64,000 bases of DNA from the NCBI GenBank assembly GCA_964509075.1, contig CAZDWC010000006.1, forward strand, positions 62,001-126,000, read 5' to 3'. The first letter of the stretch is position 1. Each line of letters opens with the position of its first letter. This stretch comes from UBA7239 sp964509075 (lineage in GTDB: Bacteria > Pseudomonadota > Gammaproteobacteria > Pseudomonadales > UBA7239). The position numbers and the translations under genes are program-made. The notes beneath the pieces were generated by a model, which was given only the letters and a program-made list of their open reading frames with translations, was not told the origin of the DNA and did no database searches. Shown piece after piece: positions 35,401-44,280 of this stretch.

Positions 35401-38400
35401 GCCAGGAAGTGTTGCATTACGCCACCAATCCGCTGGTGGCAGATACGGATACCGATGGGTTGAGTGATGGCGTTGAGGTCAATACACATCACACCAGTCC
35501 GACATCGATTGACTCGGATAGTGACGGTATGCCTGATGGTTGGGAAGTCACACATACCCTCAATCCGCTCAGTGCAGCTGATGCCATTCAGGATGCTGAT
35601 GGTGATGGTTGGACCAACGCACAGGAATTCACAGGCAATTCAAATCCGCGCAATGTGTCCTCAAGACCGGGTGCTGGTGCAGGTGGAGGCAATTCAAAAG
35701 TTGGGTATTACAATCTAAATGGAGCGGGAGTTTCGGGACAGGCATCTGTTATAACTGCTAATGGCATGATTCCTGAGCAGATTACGAATATTGCTACGCA
35801 TCCCCTTGAAAATAATTTGGGAATATTGCTAGTAGATAACCCGAGCGGTTCTTATGCATCAAACTATGTGAGCCAGCTGCCACGAATTTCTAGTTATATT
35901 CAAAATGGCGGGGTTCTCATTTTTCACGATCGAACAGTTACTGGTGCACAAACGGTATTGCCTGGTAGTGCGGGCACTTTTACCTATGCGAGTCAAAATA
36001 ACCTTGCGGTCTTGTCGGTGGATGCTGATTTTGCAAATGGGCCGGGTGGTTTAATTACGGATTCTACCTTGGACGTGGGGAGCTCGAGTACACATGGCTA
36101 TGTGACCTCCAGCACAACACCTGCAGGGTCCGTAGGTTTGTTGTCAATACAGGGTGTTAGCGCACAGTGGGTTACTTATTACTACAAATATGGAGCGGGG
36201 TATGTTGTGTACTCGGCTATCCCACTTGATTGCTATTTGTTGGGTGGTAATTGTGCGAATTTAGCCGGTGCGCCGGCGTTTAGAGATATCTATGCAAGAA
36301 ATATTTTAAATTTCGCATACAGAAAATTATCGACGCTTCCTGATGTCGATGCTGATGGCATGCCAGACGCATGGGAGGATCAATATGGCTTGAACAAAAA
36401 CAGCGCTGCAGATGCGCTGACAGATAAAGATGGCGATGGTTTGATCAACCTGCAGGAATACCTGAACAAGGGCAATCCCAATGTGCAGGACACCGATGCA
36501 GATGGTTTGAATGATTATCAGGAAGCCTTTGGGCATCGCACCAAAGTGGATGTGGCGGATAGCGATGCAGATGGTTTGAATGATGGTCTGGAAATTAACA
36601 CCCATCACACCAATGCACTTGATCGCGATACCGATCACGATGGCATGCGCGATGGCTGGGAAGTACAGTATGGCTTGAATCCTCTCAATGCGAGTGACGC
36701 CAGCGGTGACAATGACGGTGATGGAGTAAGCAATACCATTGAGGCATTGGCAAACACTAATCCTGCCAGTGCCGCGTCCAAGCCGGCAGCCGGCCAGTTG
36801 TTATGGAATGCGACTGTCGGCACTTCCTCAGACAGCGCACCGGTCTTGGCCGAAGATGGCACTGTCTATGTGGCGAGCCAGCAAGGGTATCTCCGCGCCT
36901 ATAACTTTGATGGCTCGGAAAAATGGGCGTACAACACAGGTAGTGTGATCACCCAGTCTGCGCCGGTAGTCGGTGCAGATGGAACTGTGTATGTGGGTAC
37001 AGACGGTAATTATCTCTATGCCATCAATCCCAATGGCAACTTGCGCTGGCGTTTCCTGGCTGCAGGTAATTTGATGGGTGTTTCAGTGTCTATCAATGAC
37101 AAGGGGGCAATTTTCTTCGGTGATGCAGCAGGTCATTTCTATGCCCTGAACGCGGATGGCACCTTGCAGTGGAGTTACTACTACGGCGGCAGCTTTGCGT
37201 ATTCCAAGCCTGCCATCGGTGAAGAGCTGATCGCTGTTAACAACTACTCTCGCAATGAAGTCGTGGCATTTGATCCTGATGGTAATGTCGGTGCCAGCAA
37301 GTTGGGCGTCATGGGAGGCACGGGTGGCGCACTGATGTGGCGCTACGGTTTCCTGGGACAGGTCATGAGTCAGCCGATTATTGGTGAAGATGATCGCGTC
37401 TATGTTGGCAGTAGCGACGGTTATTTGAATGCTTTAGACAAAGTAGGCGACTTGCTGTGGCGCCATAACGCTGGTGTTGTGGTCGGCTCCATGGCGCTGG
37501 ATGAAGACGGCAATATTTATGTAGGCTCGCGCAATAATGCCTTGTATTCCGTAACCCCTGCGGGTGTGCGTCGTTGGTCATATGCTGCTGGCGGTTATGT
37601 AGATTCCTCGCCAGCTATTGGTGTCAACGGTACGATTTTTGTGGGTGGTGATGACAATTACCTACACGCAGTGAATGCCAATGGCTCGTTGAAGTGGAAA
37701 TATGCCACGGGTAACGATGTCAATGTGGCGCCAGTGGTGAGTGATGCCGGTATCGTGTATGCAGCGTCGCTGGATGGCAAACTCTATGCTGTTTATGACG
37801 GTGCCACAGGTTTGATGAATTCACAGTGGCCGATGTACGGGGTGAATCAGCGCCACTCTGGTTTGGGTGCGGTTTGCGATGCGCAATCACGTGACAGCGA
37901 TCTCGATGAGATTCCTGATTGCTGGGAGAGAAAATATGGCATGGATCCGGCGGATCCCCTGGATGCGGATTTTGATCTGGATGGCGATATCCTGAGCAAT
38001 TTGCAGGAATTTACCTTTGCTACCAATCCGCTGGATACCGACAGTGATGACGATGGCTTGAATGATGGGCAGGAGGTATTTGTTTATTTCACCAATCCTG
38101 CCACGGCGGATACAGATGCCGATCAACTGGACGACAGGGCTGAAGTTCTGGTGTGGTTCACCAATGCACTGATCCCTGATAGTGATGGGGATGGTTTGTT
38201 TGATGGTACGGAGGTTAATCTGCATCACAGTAATCCATTGTTGATGGACAGCGATGCAGATGGTATGCCAGATGGCTACGAAGTCAGCAAGACCTTGAAC
38301 CCTGTTTTAGATGATAGTGCTGCGGATGCGGATAGCGATGAACTGACCAACCTTGCTGAATATCTGCTGGGGACTAGTCCGGTCGATAATGACAGTGACG

Positions 38401-41400
38401 ATGACGGCATGCCGGACGGTTACGAGGTATCTGTTTCGCACAATCCTTTAAGCGAGACGGATGCGGATCAAGATCCGGATGCCGATGGTCTCAGCAACCT
38501 GAATGAGTATCTGCATCATGCCGACCCTGTGAATGCGGATACCGATGCGGATACCTTGCTGGACGGTGCCGAAGTCTATACCTACGGCACAAACCCTGCG
38601 GATGCCGATACGGATAATGACGGGCTGTCTGATGGCTATGAAATTGACAGCAGTCTGACCAGCCCTCTGGCGGTGGATACAGATGGGGATGGTCTGTCGG
38701 ATGGGGAAGAGGTGTTGACGCACCACACCAATCCGTTGGCGGTGGATTCAGATGGTGACACGCTGGGAGATGGCGAGGAGCTTGGCTTCCATCACACGAA
38801 TCCGTTGTCTGCTGATAGCGACGGCGATGGCATGACCGATGATTACGAACTGGCCAATAACCTGAATCCAAACAGTGATGACCGCAATCTGGATCCGGAT
38901 AGCGATGGCCTGAAAAATGGTGAGGAGTCTGCCTTGGGTACGAATCCGCACCTGGCGGATAGTGATGGCGATAGCCTGTCGGACGGACTGGAAGTGCGCA
39001 CACTGCACACGAATCCGCTTGCAGTAGATAGTGATCGCGATACCTTGTCAGACAATTGGGAGCTGACACACGGGGAGAGTGCAACGCAGGCGCGCTACTC
39101 CGTACAGGTTGCCAGTGACGGCCATGTCTGTGCGTTGACGGACAGCGGTGTGCAGTGTTGGGGAAATAATGCAGCGGGTCAGGCCAGCGTACCGGCGCTT
39201 ACCGCGCCCAGCCATGTGGTTGTTGGAGAGGCTTTCAGTTGTGCGCTGGATACCGGTGCATGGATTTGCTGGGGTGATGTCGACAGTGATGATCGTGCGA
39301 CTGTGCCTGCAATTGTTGGCGAATTGCGCGAAGTCGCAGTGGGTGAGCGTCACGGCTGTCTGATAGATGGTGCCGGTTTGCGTTGTTGGGGTGAGGACGG
39401 TGAGGGGCAGGCTAGTGTGCCGGCGGGCATTATCAAGCCGCAGGGTTTGGCGACAGGTGCGCAACATAGCTGTGTGATAGATGGCAATGACGCTGTGTGC
39501 TGGGGCGACAATACTTTTGCGCAGCTGGATGCTCCTGCGCTGTCAAAACCCGTATTGCTTGCTGCGGGTGACAGGCACACTTGTGCATACGATCTGGATC
39601 TGGGCGTGGTGTGTTGGGGCGATAGTTCGCAAGACCAGGCCGGTATTGTTGGATTGACTGGTGTACAGTCGCTCGCTGCTTCAGCTGCAAATACCTGTGC
39701 TGTTCATGCAGGTCAGGTCAGCTGTTGGGGGAGCAATGAAAGTGCCCAGCTTGATGTGCCAATGCTGAACAATGCAGCGGCAGTTGATGTTTCGGCAGGC
39801 ACGGTATGTGCGCTGGATGCGGCGGGTGTTCATTGCTGGGGTAATCATGCCGATGGTCAGGACGAGGTCATTGCTTGGTTTGACACTGATGGCGACGGCA
39901 TGAGCAACGCCTATGAACTGCAATACGGGTTTGATCGTCTGGAGGCGTCGGATGCCTCGCCGGATGTGGATGGCGATGGTCTCTCCAATCTGCAGGAGTC
40001 AGTGCAGAATACCAATCCGCATAGTCTTGATTCGGATGCTGATGGTTTGCCGGATTTCTACGAGGCGAATCATGGCACCCAGCCTGCTGTGGCAGATGCG
40101 AGTGACGATCCTGATGGAGACAGTTTTACCAATGCACAGGAATATGCGGCGGGCACTGAACCTCTGGATGCGGATAGTGATGATGATGGTTTGCCCGACG
40201 GTTACGAAAATGAGTATGGCCAGAATCCGCTGTTGAATGATGCTGATGTCGATCAGGATGCGGATGGTTTGACAGGTCTTGAGGAGTTTGCGTTAGGCTC
40301 AAATCCGGTTGTGCCTGATACGGATGGTGATGGCATGCTCGATGGTTTTGAAGTTGCCAATGGTCTGGATCCTCTGGCGGATGATGCGATTGCAGACTCC
40401 GATAGTGACGGTTTCAGCAATTTGGGTGAGTTCCTCGCCGGCACGGATCCCAATAATGCGGATACTGATGGCGATGGCTTGTCGGATGGTTATGAGCATG
40501 ACAATGCTTTGAATCCGTTACTGGATGATGCGGGCATTGACTCTGATGCGGACGGCTTGACAGCATTGCAGGAATTTACTGCGGGCACTCATGTGGCCGA
40601 TGCGGATAGTGATGACGATGGTTTGAATGATGGTCAGGAAGTCGCTTCTCTGTTGACGAATCCGCTCGATCGCGATTCCGACCATGATTTGATACCGGAC
40701 GGCTTTGAGTATTACCACAGCTTGAATCCGTTGGATGCGTCCGATGCGCTGGCAGATCAGGATGCTGACGGTATGAGTAATTTCGCGGAATACCGTTTGA
40801 ATCTTGATCTTGCTAATCCGGCAGATGCGGTGGGGGATATTGATAACGACGGCTTCAGCAATGCACAAGAACTCAGTGCAGGTAGTGACCCTGTTGTTGC
40901 ACAAACACATGTCTCTGCTGGTTGGTATCATACCTGCGTGCTGGATAATGCCGGAGTTAAGTGCTGGGGAGACAACAGTAAAGGACAGACAGCTGTTCCT
41001 GTATTGGATCTGCCGATTCAGGTGACGGCGGGTTTGTATCACAGCTGTGCGCTGGACAGCGCCGGCGTTCATTGCTGGGGAGATAACAGCAAGGCTCAAA
41101 GCGCTGTACCTGTGCTGGTGAATCCCGTGCAGGTCAGTGCTGGCGCTTACCACACCTGCGCAATCGATGACACGGGTGTGGTGTGCTGGGGAGATAACGC
41201 CAATGGACAGCTGACAGTGCCGGAACTGGAGTTACCGCGTGTGGTAGCAGCAGGCAACTTCCACACCTGCGCATTGGATGTCGCAGGTGTCAAATGCTGG
41301 GGTATGAATACGTATGGTCAGACGACAGTGCCTGCAGTGACGGGCGTGTTTATGTTGGATACTGGCTCCTACAACTCCTGCGCAATTAGTGCCGCCGGTG

Positions 41401-43868
41401 CCGCGTGCTGGGGTTACAACGCCTATGCTCAGTCAACGCCGTTGCCAACAGGTATTGTGCAGCCGCGCGAGATGGCAGGGGGCAACCATCACAGTTGTAT
41501 GGTGGATGGCACGCAAGTGAAATGTTGGGGTCGTAACGATGCCGGACAGACCACCGTGCCGGCTATGGTCGGTGCGCGTTTTGTCGCAGCGGGTAACAAA
41601 CACAGTTGTGCGCTGGATAACGACAACTTGCATTGTTGGGGTGGCAACACCAATGGTCAGAGCAATGTGCCGGGCAACCTGTGGTTTGATGCGGATCATG
41701 ATGGCTTGCCGGATGGTTACGAAATTCAGTATGGCTTGAACCGCTTGCTTGCTAGTGATGCCGCTGGTGATCTTGATGGCGATGGCGCGACCAACTTGCA
41801 GGAATATCAATTCGGCCTGAATCCTGTTGTGGCTGATACTGATGCAGATAGTCTTCTGGATGGTGATGAGCTGGCGAGAGGAACCGATCCGCTTCTTGCA
41901 GACACTGACGGTGATACTTTGACTGACGGGGCGGAAGTGGCTGGGGGTACTGACCCGTTGCTGGCTGATACAGATGGTGATGGCGCAGATGATCTTGTGG
42001 ACGTGTTCCCTCTGGATGCTGCGGAATGGGCCGATACGGATACCGATACCGTAGGTGATAACGCAGATAACTGCCCGGCGATTGCTAATCTTGATCAGTT
42101 AGACACCGATGCTGACGCGGAAGGTAATACGTGTGATCTGGATGATGACAGTGATGGTGTTGCAGATGTTGATGAGGTTGTACTGGGTACTGATCCGCTC
42201 TTGGCAGATACCGATGGCGACGGCATCAATGACGGCGCAGATGTGTTTCCTCTCGACAGTAGCGAGAGCGCCGATAGCGATGCTGATGGAATAGGCAATA
42301 ACGCGGATTCAGATGACGATAATGATGGTGTGCTTGATGCACAGGATTCATTGCCGCTGGTTGCCTATCTGGATGGCTCGTTTGATGTTGATGGCAAGCA
42401 GACAACTGTGTTGCCAGGCGGCAATATCGAAATTAGAGCAATGGTGCAAGCGAGCAATGGCAAGTTGATCGGTGTTGGATACCAGACTTCAGCAAGCACA
42501 GGAAATGATGGGCTGGTAGTGCGTTATAACAGCGATGGAACTCTCGATGGCAGTTTTGCGGCGGGTGGCTATCAGCGTCTTGTATTCTCAGACGAGCATG
42601 ATGTGCTGCTGGCAGCCGCGATGCAGGCGGATGACAAAATCGTCGCTGTAGGTCGGATTTGTAATTGGGTTGTCGCTGGTGCCTGTGCGGATTACAACAG
42701 TTTGATTGTGCGTTTTGACGTCAATGGCGTACTAGATGCGACATTCGGGGCCGGGGGAGTCGTATCCCTTGATACAGCCCCACAGGCGTATGACGAACTT
42801 TTGAATGACGTTGTTGTGCAGGCAGATGGGAAAATTGTTGCTGCTGGCGGCACTTGTACTGTCTGGGCAGGTACGAGTTGTGATGACTGGGATGGTTTGA
42901 CGATTCGGCTGGATAGCAATGGCGCAATTGATCCCGCATTTGGCATTCGCATTGACTATGCACCTGGCGTTTACAATGAGTGGCTTGGTGTTGCACAGCA
43001 GCATGATGGAAAACTGGTTCTTTCTGGGCACAGTGGTTGGCATATAGGGATGGATTTCAATGCGTTGCTGGCCCGTATGAACCCGAATGGTGAATACGAT
43101 CTGGCATTTGGTCTTGGCGGTAAGCAAATTGTTGTTAGTGGTGATAATGCTTCTGCTGGATCCATTATTGAGCAGGAGGATGGCAAGTTGGTTATCGCAG
43201 GATCGAGTTGTTTTATTGGGTCAGAGTGTCAGTTAATGGCAATGCGTTTTACACAGGATGGTGTTCTTGATGCTTCGTTTGCTCTCGGAGGTGTGTTGTT
43301 GGTTGATGGCTCGTCTTCAGATTCCGATTTTGAAACCGTGACCAAGGTTTTGCAGTTGCCTGATGGGAAGTTGCTGTTTGCCGGGTACTCGATATATGAC
43401 ACGTTGTTCACCCCTGATGGCGATAGACGCTTTGTGCTGATGCGTATTAATCAAGACGGTACACGTGATGCCGGTTTCAATGGTAATGGTTTGCTGACAA
43501 CGACTTTTGCTGAAGGTGTCGCACAGGCATTTACTGCCTTGCGGCAACAGGATGGCAAGCTGGTGTTGGCTGGTGTTTTGCGCTCAGGGGCTTCGTCTGG
43601 AATAGCGCTAGCACGTTACGTGATAACTGCGGACAGTGACGGTGATGGTGTGCTGGATCAGGACGATGCTTTCCCATTCGATCCGTTGGAGACTCTCGAT
43701 ATGGATAGTGATGGGGTTGGCAACAATGCAGATCAGGATGATGACGGCGACGGTGTGCCTGATTATATAGACGGCAATCCGCTTGATCCTGCTGTAGGCG
43801 AAGTCCGCTTACCACTGCATTCACGATATATCGGTTCCTCAATTCGAGAGACTGGAGTTGGCTTATAA
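32451..43868 (+). CDS. Giant exported subtilisin-family protease with TSP3, PQQ, RCC1-like and delta-60 repeats
   Basis: A 3805-residue predicted extracellular protein. AGGAG lies five bases before ATG 32451. The signal sequence has a hydrophobic core at 25-46 and a likely cut after A52. A propeptide (about 105-183) leads into an S8 peptidase with D232 (VIDTGIDYTHPDL), H287 (HGTHCAG), oxyanion N385 and S453 (GTSMATPHISG), so it looks active. After this come: Ca-binding thrombospondin-3 repeats (DxDxDG type); a PPC domain (about 772-923); TSP3; an unrecognised domain (1083-1292); TSP3; eight PQQ-like blades (1449-1788); TSP3; seven RCC1-like repeats (2216-2476); TSP3; seven more (2819-3078); TSP3; seven delta-60 repeats (3305-3725); a last TSP3; and a short tail with no sorting signal that I recognise. 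Probable roles are surface adhesion or degradation (inference). It interrupts the usual mreB-gatC neighbourhood. Confidence 0.92.
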   Translation: MDIQSSRDSSTPRSHKLPLSRQAKYIGVAVGVLVSALLMSMAYTIHVHDARADVPLLAPAAVSEEQQHSGAARSVSVDDGNASSSQSVSTANASVPEEGAQAGKSEYVPNQLLVRFKEGISVAEQEAVFAKIGAVSHKLISKSTGTVLIVLPEKASVTSVQQEISRLPEVQSAEPDYIYHTQTIPNDAQFTQLWGMHNTGQSGGVADIDINGPEGWDSYTGNRSSVVVAVIDTGIDYTHPDLTNNMWRNPGEVAGNGVDDDHNGYVDDVYGIDVVNNDTNPMDDHYHGTHCAGTIAGEGNNGIGVAGVAWQAKVMACKFLDSGGSGSTSGAITCLDYLRDLKVNHNIDLVLSSNSWGGGGYSATLEAAIAANRDAGILFVAAAGNNSSNNDSTPNYPSNYNVANIVAVAAIDRAGALASFSNYGATTVDVGAPGVDVYSTKPGNTYGLLSGTSMATPHISGMLALYKMDQPNLTWQELIQKLYANGRSLASLSGRTVTGKLPKLELWGPDTDGDGMPSTWETRYGLNPTNPADGSSDLDADGLSNLNEWLRRTLPNNVDTDADGLQDGAEVNTHSTDPLKADTDADGLNDGVEVSTHHTNPTLADTDADGLSDGAEINTRHTNPLSNDTDGDGMRDGWEVQYGLNPLVNDSVGDPDGDGLGNVEESQAGSSPFDTDTDDDSLSDYAEWRVHHTSPILADTDSDTLGDAAEINTHHTNPLSNDSDSDMLPDGWEVTYGTNPLLDDRYADPDRDGRTNLQEYTDKTNPLVAEIPDREPNDTLATAQNVDGFFTRNYSADIGDASTNTSTTIPHVTILGTGNGSYDYFSFTVLQPGIAIFDIDYGSSDASSFDSYLTLFSSSGTVLASNDDANTLYGQAGSVSGLDSFMTYNFTQAGTYIIEVGSCCKGTLPVVAGYSLQLSVQHPFMDSDQDGMPDSWETQYSFNPNNAADAAQDADADGLSNLQEFTAKTHPRNADSDADGLSDGQEVLHYATNPLVADTDTDGLSDGVEVNTHHTSPTSIDSDSDGMPDGWEVTHTLNPLSAADAIQDADGDGWTNAQEFTGNSNPRNVSSRPGAGAGGGNSKVGYYNLNGAGVSGQASVITANGMIPEQITNIATHPLENNLGILLVDNPSGSYASNYVSQLPRISSYIQNGGVLIFHDRTVTGAQTVLPGSAGTFTYASQNNLAVLSVDADFANGPGGLITDSTLDVGSSSTHGYVTSSTTPAGSVGLLSIQGVSAQWVTYYYKYGAGYVVYSAIPLDCYLLGGNCANLAGAPAFRDIYARNILNFAYRKLSTLPDVDADGMPDAWEDQYGLNKNSAADALTDKDGDGLINLQEYLNKGNPNVQDTDADGLNDYQEAFGHRTKVDVADSDADGLNDGLEINTHHTNALDRDTDHDGMRDGWEVQYGLNPLNASDASGDNDGDGVSNTIEALANTNPASAASKPAAGQLLWNATVGTSSDSAPVLAEDGTVYVASQQGYLRAYNFDGSEKWAYNTGSVITQSAPVVGADGTVYVGTDGNYLYAINPNGNLRWRFLAAGNLMGVSVSINDKGAIFFGDAAGHFYALNADGTLQWSYYYGGSFAYSKPAIGEELIAVNNYSRNEVVAFDPDGNVGASKLGVMGGTGGALMWRYGFLGQVMSQPIIGEDDRVYVGSSDGYLNALDKVGDLLWRHNAGVVVGSMALDEDGNIYVGSRNNALYSVTPAGVRRWSYAAGGYVDSSPAIGVNGTIFVGGDDNYLHAVNANGSLKWKYATGNDVNVAPVVSDAGIVYAASLDGKLYAVYDGATGLMNSQWPMYGVNQRHSGLGAVCDAQSRDSDLDEIPDCWERKYGMDPADPLDADFDLDGDILSNLQEFTFATNPLDTDSDDDGLNDGQEVFVYFTNPATADTDADQLDDRAEVLVWFTNALIPDSDGDGLFDGTEVNLHHSNPLLMDSDADGMPDGYEVSKTLNPVLDDSAADADSDELTNLAEYLLGTSPVDNDSDDDGMPDGYEVSVSHNPLSETDADQDPDADGLSNLNEYLHHADPVNADTDADTLLDGAEVYTYGTNPADADTDNDGLSDGYEIDSSLTSPLAVDTDGDGLSDGEEVLTHHTNPLAVDSDGDTLGDGEELGFHHTNPLSADSDGDGMTDDYELANNLNPNSDDRNLDPDSDGLKNGEESALGTNPHLADSDGDSLSDGLEVRTLHTNPLAVDSDRDTLSDNWELTHGESATQARYSVQVASDGHVCALTDSGVQCWGNNAAGQASVPALTAPSHVVVGEAFSCALDTGAWICWGDVDSDDRATVPAIVGELREVAVGERHGCLIDGAGLRCWGEDGEGQASVPAGIIKPQGLATGAQHSCVIDGNDAVCWGDNTFAQLDAPALSKPVLLAAGDRHTCAYDLDLGVVCWGDSSQDQAGIVGLTGVQSLAASAANTCAVHAGQVSCWGSNESAQLDVPMLNNAAAVDVSAGTVCALDAAGVHCWGNHADGQDEVIAWFDTDGDGMSNAYELQYGFDRLEASDASPDVDGDGLSNLQESVQNTNPHSLDSDADGLPDFYEANHGTQPAVADASDDPDGDSFTNAQEYAAGTEPLDADSDDDGLPDGYENEYGQNPLLNDADVDQDADGLTGLEEFALGSNPVVPDTDGDGMLDGFEVANGLDPLADDAIADSDSDGFSNLGEFLAGTDPNNADTDGDGLSDGYEHDNALNPLLDDAGIDSDADGLTALQEFTAGTHVADADSDDDGLNDGQEVASLLTNPLDRDSDHDLIPDGFEYYHSLNPLDASDALADQDADGMSNFAEYRLNLDLANPADAVGDIDNDGFSNAQELSAGSDPVVAQTHVSAGWYHTCVLDNAGVKCWGDNSKGQTAVPVLDLPIQVTAGLYHSCALDSAGVHCWGDNSKAQSAVPVLVNPVQVSAGAYHTCAIDDTGVVCWGDNANGQLTVPELELPRVVAAGNFHTCALDVAGVKCWGMNTYGQTTVPAVTGVFMLDTGSYNSCAISAAGAACWGYNAYAQSTPLPTGIVQPREMAGGNHHSCMVDGTQVKCWGRNDAGQTTVPAMVGARFVAAGNKHSCALDNDNLHCWGGNTNGQSNVPGNLWFDADHDGLPDGYEIQYGLNRLLASDAAGDLDGDGATNLQEYQFGLNPVVADTDADSLLDGDELARGTDPLLADTDGDTLTDGAEVAGGTDPLLADTDGDGADDLVDVFPLDAAEWADTDTDTVGDNADNCPAIANLDQLDTDADAEGNTCDLDDDSDGVADVDEVVLGTDPLLADTDGDGINDGADVFPLDSSESADSDADGIGNNADSDDDNDGVLDAQDSLPLVAYLDGSFDVDGKQTTVLPGGNIEIRAMVQASNGKLIGVGYQTSASTGNDGLVVRYNSDGTLDGSFAAGGYQRLVFSDEHDVLLAAAMQADDKIVAVGRICNWVVAGACADYNSLIVRFDVNGVLDATFGAGGVVSLDTAPQAYDELLNDVVVQADGKIVAAGGTCTVWAGTSCDDWDGLTIRLDSNGAIDPAFGIRIDYAPGVYNEWLGVAQQHDGKLVLSGHSGWHIGMDFNALLARMNPNGEYDLAFGLGGKQIVVSGDNASAGSIIEQEDGKLVIAGSSCFIGSECQLMAMRFTQDGVLDASFALGGVLLVDGSSSDSDFETVTKVLQLPDGKLLFAGYSIYDTLFTPDGDRRFVLMRINQDGTRDAGFNGNGLLTTTFAEGVAQAFTALRQQDGKLVLAGVLRSGASSGIALARYVITADSDGDGVLDQDDAFPFDPLETLDMDSDGVGNNADQDDDGDGVPDYIDGNPLDPAVGEVRLPLHSRYIGSSIRETGVGL
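36795..37815 (+). repeat. Eight PQQ-like beta-propeller blades coded in the giant protease
   Basis: Eight successive units of the form SAPVV..DGTVYVGT..G.LYAIN.NG.LRW encode a BamB/PQQ-like eight-bladed propeller. The fourth unit is degenerate and longer. Blade count is by eye. Confidence 0.8.
39096..39879 (+). repeat. First set of seven RCC1-like repeats
   Basis: Seven units of about 36 residues, each with the core CALDxxGVxCWGDNxxGQxxVP. Two cysteines eight residues apart recur in nearly every unit. Seven units fit a closed seven-bladed propeller. Confidence 0.82.
40905..41685 (+). repeat. Second set of seven RCC1-like repeats
   Basis: Seven more units with the same core as the first set (for example HTCVLDNAGVKCWGDN) and more uniform than it. 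The paired cysteines are kept in all units. This suggests a second, more recently amplified propeller. Confidence 0.82.
42363..43626 (+). repeat. Seven delta-60 repeats near the C-terminus
   Basis: Units of the form DGSFGxGG...AxxxQxDGKIVxAG recur seven times over about 420 residues, matching the delta-60 (DUF5122) repeat known from bacterial surface proteins. Likely a further propeller. Confidence 0.78.
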
Positions 43869-43982
43869 AATAAGGCTGGTTCTTGGGGAGGTAATTTGCT
43901 GTCTGGTTGGGGAGGGGTGGGTAAGGCTCGACAAATATGGTAATTTGCGCGCCTTTCCCGAAGACCCTTTCCGGAGCTTTTG

Positions 43983-44270
43983 ATGGCCATTGAACGCCAA
44001 CAGGTCGAGCAGCTGGCGCGTCTCGCCCGCATTGCCCTCGACGAATCCACACTTGCCCGCACCACCGCCAGCCTCGGCGATGTGTTGGCGCTGATTGACC
44101 AGTTGCAGGCCGTGGATACCGCCGGTATCGAGCCGATGGCGCATCCGCTGGATGCTGTGCAGCGCTTGCGCGACGATGTGGTCACGGAGCCGGATCAGCG
44201 CGACGCTCTGCAAGCCATTGCGCCAGCGGTACAGGACGGTCTGTTTCTTGTGCCCAAAGTGATCGAGTGA
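43983..44270 (+). CDS. gatC: Aspartyl/glutamyl-tRNA amidotransferase subunit C
   Basis: A 95-residue subunit that stabilises the GatCAB complex, which amidates misacylated Asp-tRNA-Asn or Glu-tRNA-Gln. It has the typical ERQQVEQLARLARIALDE start and the IEPMAHPLDAVQRLRDDVVTEP core, ending DGLFLVPKVIE. GGAG lies six bases before ATG 43983. It is the first gene of gatCAB, 10 bases before gatA. Confidence 0.95.
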   Translation: MAIERQQVEQLARLARIALDESTLARTTASLGDVLALIDQLQAVDTAGIEPMAHPLDAVQRLRDDVVTEPDQRDALQAIAPAVQDGLFLVPKVIE

Positions 44271-44280
44271 GGGCGCCGAT

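Noticed and set aside
33970..42360. DNA-level repeats that could look like a CRISPR array or minisatellite
   Set aside because: The repeating unit is protein-level (DxDxDG calcium loops) with variable DNA and no constant spacer length; it stays in one open frame.
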